A stretch of DNA of 7,622 bases from Oscillospiraceae bacterium (GTDB lineage Bacteria > Bacillota > Clostridia > Oscillospirales > Oscillospiraceae): contig WQRL01000078.1 in NCBI GenBank assembly GCA_009786775.1, positions 1-7,622 on the forward strand, written 5' to 3'. A program made the position numbers and the translations under genes. A model generated the notes under the pieces. It searched no databases, was not told where the DNA came from, and worked only from the letters and a program-made list of their open reading frames with translations. Positions 1 to 5,886 of this stretch are shown here, one piece after another; position 1 is the stretch's first letter; each line of letters opens with the position of its first letter.

Positions 1-975
1 CTTATCTATTGTTTCTGTCATAAATGGCTCAATGTGCTTGAAAATTACATCGCCCGGGCCGCCATATGTGAAGGAAACTATGAAATTGCCGCCGGGGGTA
101 TATGTTTCACAGGCACGCAAAGTTTCTGCGGTAACTTGCTCGGCTTTTGCGTCGGGCAGATCGATTATAGACATGTCCAGTCCGCCCATCATAACCATGC
201 GCCCGCCGATTTCTTTTTGGAGGCGGAGCAAGTCGTTTTCGGGAATTGCTCCCTGCCAGATATCTATGCCGATGTCGATCATATCCTCGATTATCGGCTC
301 GCAAATTGAGTCTGAGTGGTGCATTATTAGCACGCCGGCATCTTTGAGAATCTTGTAAATTTTGACATATTGAGGCTTTATGAATTCGCGCCAAATTTCA
401 GGGCTGACGAATAGGTTTTGCTTGCTGCCCCAGTCGTCGTGCGAGAGAACCACGTCGGGTTTAAGATTTTCAACAATGAGCTTCATGTATTCGGCGCGGT
501 AATTGCCGATAGTTTCGCATAGCTCAAGCATATCATCAGGCTCAAGGAGGAAATTCATAAGCATATCCTCAAAGCCCATGAGGAAGTGCAGTTGTTCAAA
601 CACGCCGGTTGGCGCAATTGTCATGGAGAGCTTGCCCTTTGCGCGGACCTCGTCTTGCATTTTGTTGGCAACATCCCAGCCTTCGGAGCAGTTTGCTGCC
701 AAATCAGGAACCTTTATATATTTGCGCCACTCGGTGATGTCAGGCAAAACCTTCTCATCTTCGGTGACATGCGGCATAGCGGAGAGCTGGTCTTCCGGCC
801 ATGTGATAAGAGTTCCCCAGCGGTCACGGGAATCCGTGCCTCTTGCACGGTGCCCTGTCAGATATATTAGTACCGGGTCAGGGATTAGCTCAAACGGTTC
901 CCACATGTTAACAAGTCTGTCGGGCTTGCCATCTTTTTTCATAGTTTCCAAAAAATTGTCTTTGATACTAAGCAC
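1..975 (-). CDS. URO-D superfamily protein (corrinoid methyltransferase-like), 3' end cut by window edge
   Basis: Reading the minus strand from a GTG at 975-973 gives 325 codons without a stop, ending exactly at base 1, so the C-terminus is missing. Family members are usually about 340-350 residues, so perhaps 20 are lost. The GTG is preceded by GGAGG with 8 nt spacing, which decides the start. Visible landmarks are the N-terminal KPDRLVNMWEPFE (17-29), SHDDWGS (178-184), MHHSDSICEPIIEDMIDIGIDIW (218-240) and MMGGLDM (262-268). The latter two match the C-terminal half of the URO-D TIM barrel. Relatives include haem-pathway HemE and MtaA/MtbA-type methyl-cobamide:CoM methyltransferases. Where the methyltransferases have a zinc-binding His-x-Cys, this protein has H220-S-D222. 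It is therefore unlikely to be HemE, and its substrate is unknown; a role in methyl transfer in the cytoplasm is only inferred. It is transcribed divergently from recQ and the inserted element. Confidence 0.88.
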   Translation of the reverse strand, partial: MLSIKDNFLETMKKDGKPDRLVNMWEPFELIPDPVLIYLTGHRARGTDSRDRWGTLITWPEDQLSAMPHVTEDEKVLPDITEWRKYIKVPDLAANCSEGWDVANKMQDEVRAKGKLSMTIAPTGVFEQLHFLMGFEDMLMNFLLEPDDMLELCETIGNYRAEYMKLIVENLKPDVVLSHDDWGSKQNLFVSPEIWREFIKPQYVKIYKILKDAGVLIMHHSDSICEPIIEDMIDIGIDIWQGAIPENDLLRLQKEIGGRMVMMGGLDMSIIDLPDAKAEQVTAETLRACETYTPGGNFIVSFTYGGPGDVIFKHIEPFMTETIDK

Positions 976-1023
976 GGGATTTTCCTCCAATTATAATTAA
1001 GTCTGTTATTTTACTGCGCCCAA

Positions 1024-1051
1024 ACTATCATTTTTAGACGTGATTTGTCAA
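1024..1051 (-). promoter_or_regulatory. Candidate sigma-A promoter of the URO-D-like gene
   Basis: On the minus strand there is a perfect TTGACA (1051-1046), a 16-bp spacer and GATAGT (1029-1024; 4 of 6 consensus). It lies about 50 bp upstream of the GTG start at 975. A TATAAT also occurs about 15-20 bp upstream of the start codon, but it has no -35 partner and would leave no room for the ribosome binding site. The assignment rests on box similarity and position only. Confidence 0.45.
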
Positions 1052-1097
1052 ATATATGGACGCTTTTTTGTTCGATATTGCTAAGAAAGCAGATGCC

Positions 1098-1127
1098 TTG
1101 ACAAAAACAAAGCCGAAACAGTATAAT
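1098..1127 (+). promoter_or_regulatory. Consensus sigma-A promoter, probably the original recQ promoter, cut off by the insertion sequence
   Basis: TTGACA (1098-1103) and TATAAT (1122-1127) are both perfect matches to consensus, separated by 18 bp. The last base of the -10 box adjoins the first base of the insertion sequence at 1128. Joining 1127 to 2707 (element and one AAT copy removed) places this -10 about 100 bp upstream of the recQ ATG. It now points into the element and could instead feed transcription into the transposase gene, whose start is 115 bp downstream. Assignment to recQ is inference from geometry; the boxes themselves are directly visible. Confidence 0.7.
1125..1127. repeat. 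Possible target-site duplication AAT, left copy
   Basis: AAT lies immediately outside the left terminal repeat and is matched by AAT at 2704-2706 outside the right one. It is also the last half of the TATAAT -10 box. A three-base match is weak evidence alone, but removing one copy restores a sensible promoter-to-leader junction. Confidence 0.45.
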
Positions 1128-1146
1128 TAGGCTCTGCGGAAAAACC
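1128..1146 (+). repeat. Left terminal inverted repeat of the insertion sequence
   Basis: TAGGCTCTGCGGAAAAACC pairs with the reverse complement of 2685-2703, differing at positions 5, 11 and 13 of 19. This is the expected transposase-binding end. The next outward base pair (T at 1127, A at 2704) also matches, so the exact boundary is uncertain by one base. Confidence 0.88.
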
Positions 1147-1164
1147 ATCAACAGTATGAAAAAG

Positions 1165-1193
1165 CAGACAAATTCGTCAAAGTGAGGTATACT
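1165..1193 (+). promoter_or_regulatory. Candidate transposase promoter inside the element
   Basis: CAGACA (1165-1170; 4 of 6 consensus) is followed by a 17-bp spacer and TATACT (1188-1193; 5 of 6). It lies inside the left terminal repeat and about 50 bp upstream of the transposase ATG. Internal promoters in this position are usual for insertion sequences; activity is not shown. Confidence 0.45.
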
Positions 1194-1242
1194 AAAAGCA
1201 TCAGAAGCGGATAAAAAGAAATAGATATGGGGTCAAATAGAT

Positions 1243-2685
1243 ATGTATCAGAGAGGCAATCGTTCACAAATGACAATAGAGGATTTCATAGTACCCTTTG
1301 GCGGAAAATTGGATGCGTGCAACCGTTGGGTAAAGATGGCAGAATTGATGCCTTGGGATATGATAGAAGATATCTATGCAAAGACATTCAAAGATTCTAA
1401 CACGGATGGCCGTCCTCCGATACCAGCCCGCATAGCATTTGGAGCGTTGTACATAAAAGAAAATGAGGGATTCCCCCAAGAGCGCACGATGCAGCACATA
1501 GCAGAAAATGTTTATATGCAATACTTTCTGGGATTGACAGAGTTCAATCCTCAACCTCTGTTTGATTCATCCATGCTCAGCCGCATGGCAGCCCGGTTCA
1601 CCAAGGAGGACATGAAAAAAATAAACGAAGAGCTGTATCGCCGAAGCCGCCCTGAAAAGGAAGCCCCGCCTGACGATGAGCCACCTAGCGGTGGAGTCGG
1701 CAGCAACAGCGGCAAGTTGATACTTGATGCGACAGCAGCACCTGCGGATATACGGTACCCAACCGACTTGTCTCTTCTGAACGAATGTAGAGAGGGTACG
1801 GAGAAGATAATAGATGGATTATGGGAAAAGACCTCACGGAAAGGACATAAGACCTCATACAGCCGCAAGAAGGCCCGCAAGGGATATTTGAAGATAGCCA
1901 AGCAACGCAAGCCCCGCAAGAAGCAGGTACGCCAAGCGGTACGCGAACAACTGGAATGTGTAGAGAAGAACGTATCGTCACTTGAGAATATACTCACAAC
2001 GATAGGCGCGGAAACCTTTGGTCTTCATAATTGGGCAAAACTTGAAACGATTAGAGAAATATCACGTCAACAAAGATATCACTACGACAACCCCGGCGCA
2101 CAAATCCCTAACCGGATAGTGAGTGTAAGACAGCCTCATATACGCCCAATAGTACGGGGGAAAGCGAGAGCCGCAGTTGAGTTTGGACAGAAGATATCTT
2201 TTTCGGTTGTAGATGGGTTTACATTCATAGAGAATCAGAGCTGGAACAACTTTGCGGAGGGCAGCACACTTAAAGCGAGTGCTGAAGAATACAGGAAAAG
2301 ACACGGAGTGTATCCTGAAGCGATACTTGCAGACAAGGCATACCGAAGCCGAGAAAACATCAACTTTTGCAAAGAGCGTGGCATACGTCTTTCAGGGCCG
2401 AGGCTGGGCAGGCCGAAAGCATCGGAGATTGAGCCGGATAAGGAACAGGCATATCATGACAGCTGCCAACGTAACATGGTCGAGGGCCGAATCGGAATAA
2501 ACAAGCGCAGATATGGACTGGACTTGATATATGCACGGCTTGAGGTAACTGGTGACATCGAGGTTGCTATGAACGTGCTGTGCATGAATGTTGCGCACAT
2601 TATTAGGGCTTCTTTGCGACTTTTTTATCGAAAGTTATTTTCGTCTTTTTTTAGCGATTTTTTCATAATATCTTATTGTCGCTAG
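1243..2685 (+). CDS. DDE transposase, IS5/IS1182-type
   Basis: This 480-residue protein catalyses cutting and joining at the ends of its own element. The N-terminal region (about 12-120, TIEDFIVPFGGKLD onward) resembles the DUF772 transposase N-terminal domain. A very basic segment (about 198-235), probably DNA-binding and helical, precedes the rest of the RNase H-like core. The DDE residues appear to be D162 (in LILDATAAP), D364 (in LADKAYRS) and E414 (in NMVEGRIG), so the enzyme looks intact. The TAG stop at 2683-2685 overlaps the inner end of the right terminal repeat. The ATG at 1243 has only a weak GGGG 10 nt upstream. An in-frame ATG at 1270, just before the conserved TIEDFI, is a possible alternative start. 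The last 25 residues are Phe/Ser-rich and come from a T-rich subterminal region. Confidence 0.93.
   Translation: MYQRGNRSQMTIEDFIVPFGGKLDACNRWVKMAELMPWDMIEDIYAKTFKDSNTDGRPPIPARIAFGALYIKENEGFPQERTMQHIAENVYMQYFLGLTEFNPQPLFDSSMLSRMAARFTKEDMKKINEELYRRSRPEKEAPPDDEPPSGGVGSNSGKLILDATAAPADIRYPTDLSLLNECREGTEKIIDGLWEKTSRKGHKTSYSRKKARKGYLKIAKQRKPRKKQVRQAVREQLECVEKNVSSLENILTTIGAETFGLHNWAKLETIREISRQQRYHYDNPGAQIPNRIVSVRQPHIRPIVRGKARAAVEFGQKISFSVVDGFTFIENQSWNNFAEGSTLKASAEEYRKRHGVYPEAILADKAYRSRENINFCKERGIRLSGPRLGRPKASEIEPDKEQAYHDSCQRNMVEGRIGINKRRYGLDLIYARLEVTGDIEVAMNVLCMNVAHIIRASLRLFYRKLFSSFFSDFFIISYCR
2652..2684 (+). other. Possible composite stem-loop just inside the right end of the insertion sequence
   Basis: TAGCGA (2652-2657) is complementary to TCGCTA (2679-2684). 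Inside that loop ATAA (2665-2668) can pair with TTAT (2673-2676) around TATC. The structure abuts the right terminal repeat and covers the final transposase codons. It has no following T-run, so it is not a typical terminator. It may limit transcripts entering from outside or be a transposase-recognition feature; both are guesses. Confidence 0.35.
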
Positions 2686-2703
2686 GTTTTACAGCAGACC
2701 CTA
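2685..2703 (-). repeat. Right terminal inverted repeat of the insertion sequence
   Basis: Read on the minus strand this is TAGGGTCTGCTGTAAAACC, matching the left end at 16 of 19 positions. On the plus strand it contains TTTACA (2688-2693), which can serve as an outward-facing -35 box toward recQ. Confidence 0.88.
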
Positions 2704-2717
2704 AATAGTGCTATGAT
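2688..2717 (+). promoter_or_regulatory. Candidate hybrid promoter for recQ: -35 in the insertion sequence end, -10 in the old leader
   Basis: TTTACA (2688-2693; 5 of 6 consensus) lies within the right terminal repeat. TATGAT (2712-2717; 5 of 6) lies in the flanking chromosomal leader. The spacer is 18 bp. Start-site-forming hybrid promoters at insertion sequence ends are well established for several families. Here the two boxes became neighbours only through the insertion. A transcript would begin near 2724 and carry a leader of about 80 nt into recQ. Confidence 0.5.
2704..2706. repeat. Possible target-site duplication AAT, right copy
   Basis: AAT directly outside the right terminal repeat matches AAT at 1125-1127. 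It is followed by ATAG-TG-CTAT (overlapping, 2705-2714), a short inverted repeat next to the insertion point. Confidence 0.45.
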
Positions 2718-2752
2718 ATTAACCTTAGCATAAAGAAATTGTCAGCTGCGGT

Positions 2753-2778
2753 ATTTCGTGCTGGCATTTCGTGCGAAA
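2753..2778 (+). repeat. Repeated ATTTCGTGC and overlapping inverted repeat in the recQ leader
   Basis: ATTTCGTGC occurs at 2753-2761 and 2766-2774, a 13-bp period. The second copy extends into TTTCG-TG-CGAAA (2767-2778), a 5-bp inverted repeat. The pair lies 29-54 bp before the recQ ATG and ends 17 bp before its ribosome binding site. It could be an operator or an RNA element, or a chance duplication. It is not a recognisable LexA box. Confidence 0.35.
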
Positions 2779-2806
2779 GTAATTTGCTTGCTTTTGGAGA
2801 GCTTAA

Positions 2807-4654
2807 ATGACACCTCATTTCGTTTTACAAGAATATTTCGGATATAGCTCCTTTCGCGGAGGGCAGGAGATGCTAATTGATGATTGCCTTGCAGGAAAGG
2901 ATGTTTTGGGCATAATGCCCACAGGGGCCGGAAAGTCTATTTGTTTTCAGGTCCCGGCTCTTATTGTGGAGGGTATTTCTCTAATTATATCTCCGCTGAT
3001 TTCACTTATGAAAGACCAGGTAAGTGCGCTGGTTCAGACGGGGGTGCCGGCGGCTTTTATTAACTCATCGCTTACTGATGCACAGATACGAAAGGCACTA
3101 GACAACGCAAAGCAGGGGATGTACAAGCTAATTTATGTGGCTCCTGAAAGGCTTTTGTCCGGATGGTTTCTGGATTTTGCCCTCAGCGCCAATATATCCA
3201 TGCTCACAGTCGATGAAGCTCACTGCATTTCGCACTGGGGGCATGATTTCCGTCCCAGCTATGCCCAAATCCCGGAGTTTATATCGCAATTGCCGCGCCG
3301 CCCTGTTGTGTCCGCATTCACTGCAACCGCCACAAAGGAGGTCCGCGAAGATATAATAACCCTTCTTGACCTAAAAACGCCAACCGTCCTGGTGACAGGC
3401 TTTGAGCGTCCGAATTTGTTCTTTGAGGTAAAGCACCCAAAAGAAAAGTACGGCGCTCTGCTTAACTTTTTACAGTCTAGAAAAGAGCGCAGTGGAATAG
3501 TTTACTGTTCCACGAGGGCTAATGTGGAAGAGGTGTGCGAGGGACTAAACAATAGCGGCTATAAGGCTTCACGCTATCATGCGGGCCTTTCCGACCGTGA
3601 GAGACACAGCAATCAGGATGATTTTCTGTATGACCGTGTGCAGATTATGGTGGCGACGAACGCTTTCGGCATGGGCATTGACAAGTCAAATGTGGCATTT
3701 GTCGTGCATTATAACATGCCCAAAGATATTGAGAGCTACTACCAAGAGGCGGGCCGGGCCGGGCGTGACGGGGAGCCTGCCGATTGCATTTTGCTCTATA
3801 GCGGGCAGGACGTGCGGACTAATCAGTGGCTCATCGAAAATGGGCGCGAGGCGGATGAGGAGATGGACGAGGCGTTGCGCCTAGGGCTTATGGAGCGAGC
3901 CCGCAACAAGCTGCGCGATATGACTTTTTACTGCACTACTAACGACTGCTTACGCAGTTATATCTTAAAATATTTTGGCGAAAACCCTCTGACAAGCTGT
4001 GAAAGTTGCGGCAACTGCAAAACCCACTATGAAACGGCGGACGTCACCGTCACGGCGCAAAAAATCCTCTCCTGCATAGTGCGCATGAGGGAGAGGTACG
4101 GCCTGAACATGGTAATTGACACTCTGCGGGGCATGAAAAACGAGAAACTGCTGAGGTTTGAGCTTGACAAGCTGCCCACTTACGGCATTTGCACGGAATC
4201 CGCACACCAGTTGAGGACGATTATTAACCATCTCCTTGTAAACGGATATATTGTCAAGACCGATGATGAGTTCCCTACCATAAGGCTCGGCGGGCGCAGT
4301 GCTGAGGTGTTGCACGACGGAGCGAAGGTGCTCATGAAGCTGCCTAAGGAAAAGGAGCAGCTTCCCAAAACTAAGGCCACATCTAAGGGCAAAGGGACAG
4401 AACGCTTGGAAACGCTGCCTGTTGACCGCCAACTGTTTGAGGCGCTGCGAGAAGTCAGGGCAGATTTCGCCAGGGAACAGCGGCTTCCCGCCTATATAGT
4501 ATTTTCTGACAGCACACTGGCTGACATGGCCAAAAAGAAGCCTGTTTCGTTTGATGAATTTTTGGAAGTGTCAGGCGTCGGACAAGTCAAGGCGGAGCGG
4601 TACGGTGAGCGCTTCATGGAAGCGATTTCAGACTTTTTGGAAAACAATGAGTAA
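2807..4654 (+). CDS. recQ: ATP-dependent DNA helicase RecQ
   Basis: RecQ is a 3'-5' superfamily 2 helicase acting on recombination and stalled-fork structures. At 615 residues it is full length, close to E. coli RecQ. The helicase core shows the Q-motif region ending at Q20, Walker A MPTGAGKS (37-44), DEAH (136-139) with the aromatic-rich loop [11 protein letters not shown] after it, motif III SAFTATA (169-175) and motif [11 protein letters not shown] (313-321). Four cysteines (C381, C398, C401, C404) match the RecQ zinc site. A winged-helix region (about 410-510) and a C-terminal HRDC domain (about 540-613) complete the usual order. A Lys-rich linker (about 511-535) separates the last two. 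The ATG is preceded by GGAGA at 2796-2800, well spaced. The gene is followed 43 bp later by a GNAT gene, probably in the same transcript. Its native promoter appears separated by the insertion sequence. Confidence 0.98.
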   Translation: MTPHFVLQEYFGYSSFRGGQEMLIDDCLAGKDVLGIMPTGAGKSICFQVPALIVEGISLIISPLISLMKDQVSALVQTGVPAAFINSSLTDAQIRKALDNAKQGMYKLIYVAPERLLSGWFLDFALSANISMLTVDEAHCISHWGHDFRPSYAQIPEFISQLPRRPVVSAFTATATKEVREDIITLLDLKTPTVLVTGFERPNLFFEVKHPKEKYGALLNFLQSRKERSGIVYCSTRANVEEVCEGLNNSGYKASRYHAGLSDRERHSNQDDFLYDRVQIMVATNAFGMGIDKSNVAFVVHYNMPKDIESYYQEAGRAGRDGEPADCILLYSGQDVRTNQWLIENGREADEEMDEALRLGLMERARNKLRDMTFYCTTNDCLRSYILKYFGENPLTSCESCGNCKTHYETADVTVTAQKILSCIVRMRERYGLNMVIDTLRGMKNEKLLRFELDKLPTYGICTESAHQLRTIINHLLVNGYIVKTDDEFPTIRLGGRSAEVLHDGAKVLMKLPKEKEQLPKTKATSKGKGTERLETLPVDRQLFEALREVRADFAREQRLPAYIVFSDSTLADMAKKKPVSFDEFLEVSGVGQVKAERYGERFMEAISDFLENNE

Positions 4655-4682
4655 AGCTCAGCAACAATGAGTAAATTTAAGC
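4643..4682 (+). repeat. 20-bp tandem duplication across the recQ stop codon
   Basis: The units 4643-4662 and 4663-4682 match at 17 of 20 positions, the first 13 (AACAATGAGTAAA) exactly. The first unit encodes the last RecQ residues and contains its TAA. The second repeats the same sequence, including a second GAGTAA in the intergenic gap before the GNAT gene. This looks like a small slippage duplication; the ribosome binding site of the next gene (GAGG, 4683-4686) directly follows it. Confidence 0.75.
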
Positions 4683-4697
4683 GAGGTACTTGCTAAA

Positions 4698-5150
4698 ATG
4701 AATATTAGAATTATGACAATCCGCGACTATGAGAGCGTTTATGCAATTTGGGCGGGCACTCCCGGGATGGGGCTTAACACATTAGACGATTCTATAGAGG
4801 GAATCGGGAAATATCTAACCCGCAACCCTAACTCTTGCTTTGTGGCTGAAATTGACGGCGGCGTTGCCGGGGTCATTTTGAGCGGTCATGACGGGCGCAG
4901 GGGGATGATTCATCACTTGGCAGTGCAAAGCTGCGCTCAAAGGCAGGGCATCGGCTCCGCGCTTGTTGATGCCGCTATGACCGCACTTAAAAATGAGGGA
5001 ATAACCAAAGTGCTGCTCACCGTGCTCAAAACTAACACACAGGGCAGCACCTTTTGGGAAAAACTAGAATTTACGCCACGGCCTGATTTGGAATACCGCA
5101 ACAAGGAACTTGTGGACATGTCAAATCATTATATCACACACAGCTTATAG
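4698..5150 (+). CDS. GNAT family N-acetyltransferase, YpeA-like
   Basis: This 150-residue protein has the single-domain GNAT fold that transfers an acetyl group from acetyl-CoA to an amine; the acceptor cannot be told. The acetyl-CoA-binding motif A is clear at HHLAVQSCAQRQGIGSALVD (72-91), with Q81-R-Q-G84-I-G86 as the pyrophosphate loop. The preceding beta strands carry FVAEIDGGVAGVILSGHDGRRG (48-69), which recalls the [21 protein letters not shown] region of E. coli YpeA from memory. The C-terminal segment with FWEKLEFTPRP (119-129) fits motif B. The ribosome binding site GAGG (4683-4686) is 11 nt from the ATG, slightly long. It lies 43 bp after recQ with no terminator visible between them, so co-transcription is likely. 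It ends 16 bp from the convergent exonuclease gene. Confidence 0.92.
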   Translation: MNIRIMTIRDYESVYAIWAGTPGMGLNTLDDSIEGIGKYLTRNPNSCFVAEIDGGVAGVILSGHDGRRGMIHHLAVQSCAQRQGIGSALVDAAMTALKNEGITKVLLTVLKTNTQGSTFWEKLEFTPRPDLEYRNKELVDMSNHYITHSL

Positions 5151-5166
5151 CTTGCACCTCACGGCC

Positions 5167-5847
5167 TCACACTTCATAGAGCGGCGCACTCCTGTCGTAG
5201 CCTTGCGGCTTGTATGTAACCGAGGATATCTTCGTCCCTGAAACTCCATACTTGGGATTGTAGCCGAATAAGTTTATGTATTTGTCCAAGTCATCTTTTT
5301 CACGCCCCATCGCTGCGAGGACATCAAGGGTAGCTTGAGCATCGTCCACGGCGCGGTGGGCATTTTCGTTTATAAAACCATATGCAGTCACCGCATCGCT
5401 CAGCTTGTGAGGAAAATCGCGGCGGTCTTTATATACCGCCATTGCATCCAGGAGTTTGACATTTTTTAGGACGGCAGCGCTCTTGTGCTTGTTTAGGAAA
5501 TGAAATATGAAATTTAAGTCGAACTGGGCGTTGTAGGCAACCAGAAGCGTCCCGGGGGATTTTAACAGCTCTGCAAAATCCCGGCTCACTTCGGCCTTGG
5601 GCCTGCCTTCCTTTTGAAGCTGCTCTTGAGTTATTCCTGTAAGCTCTGTTATTCTAGCGTTTAAGCTCCTGCCTTCGGAAAGAGTCACGAGCGCTGCGAG
5701 GGTTTGCTTGACTTCGTAGCCCCCGTCCTTTGGCACAACATGAATCGCCCCAAGCTCTATTATCTCGTCCGTTTGGGCATTAAGCCCGGTTGTTTCAATA
5801 TCAAATACGACTATATTTTCAAATTTTGAAAAAAGTGAATTTAGCAT
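5167..5847 (-). CDS. 3'-5' exonuclease, DnaQ/PolC-type DEDDh
   Basis: This 226-residue stand-alone exonuclease of the DnaQ-like superfamily should remove nucleotides from DNA (or RNA) 3' ends using two metal ions. The DEDDh residues are visible: D16 and E18 in VVFDIETTGL (Exo I), D110 in AYNAQFDLNFI (Exo II), and H164 with D169 in HRAVDDAQATLD (Exo III). The domain resembles the proofreading domain of PolC, but no polymerase is attached, so a repair or RNA-processing role is possible. After the catalytic core (to about 180) there is a tail with INLFGYNPKYGVSGTKISSVTYKPQGY (191-217), which I believe recurs in clostridial homologues; its function is unknown to me. The ATG has a GGAG 6 nt upstream. 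It is last in the minus-strand cluster, 39 bp after the membrane protein gene. No terminator is visible in the 16-bp gap to the convergent GNAT gene. Confidence 0.93.
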   Translation of the reverse strand: MLNSLFSKFENIVVFDIETTGLNAQTDEIIELGAIHVVPKDGGYEVKQTLAALVTLSEGRSLNARITELTGITQEQLQKEGRPKAEVSRDFAELLKSPGTLLVAYNAQFDLNFIFHFLNKHKSAAVLKNVKLLDAMAVYKDRRDFPHKLSDAVTAYGFINENAHRAVDDAQATLDVLAAMGREKDDLDKYINLFGYNPKYGVSGTKISSVTYKPQGYDRSAPLYEV

Positions 5848-5886
5848 GCTCCGCTCCTGTTGTTTCTGATGTGTAATGGGTGTGGG

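Larger units (their letters stand above)
1128..2703 (+). mobile_element. Complete insertion sequence, IS5/IS1182-type, about 1576 bp
   Basis: The element is bounded by 19-bp imperfect inverted repeats (16 of 19 identical) that begin with TAGG at each end. It contains one intact transposase gene with all three catalytic acidic residues. The flanks carry the trinucleotide AAT directly outside both ends, compatible with a 3-bp target duplication but short enough to be chance. Length and gene content fit IS1182-like members of the IS5 superfamily. The subgroup cannot be fixed without a search. The intact reading frame and well-matched ends suggest a fairly recent and possibly still mobile copy. 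It sits between the divergent URO-D-like and recQ genes and interrupts neither coding sequence. Confidence 0.88.

Noticed and set aside
32..1000. Several plus-strand open frames (for example 32-358, 503-1000) and a minus frame at 107-394
   Set aside because: They are in other frames of the URO-D-like gene, whose minus-strand translation shows clear family motifs over all 325 codons. Their own products are Ser/Ile-rich and resemble no family.
1264..2598. Minus-strand open frames inside the transposase gene (for example 1551-1997, 2062-2304)
   Set aside because: They are antisense shadows of a gene with complete DDE motifs and carry no recognisable domain or ribosome binding site.
2629..2652. 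Terminator-like CGAAA/TTTCG stem followed by seven Ts
   Set aside because: The 5-bp stem has only two G-C pairs, and it would cut the transposase message before its stop codon. It is kept only as part of the structured-end observation.
3965..4432. A 155-codon minus-strand frame within recQ
   Set aside because: It is antisense to the RecQ zinc-binding and winged-helix region, which is fully conserved in the sense frame.
4667..4696. Nine-codon frame (MSKFKRGTC) ending just before the GNAT start, as a possible leader peptide
   Set aside because: It has no ribosome binding site and its ATG arises from the 20-bp duplication of the recQ end.
5151..5166. Possible bidirectional terminator between the convergent GNAT and exonuclease genes
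   Set aside because: Only 16 bp lie between the stops. The nearby AGCT-TAT-AGCT inverted repeat has 4-bp arms and there is no T-run on either strand.
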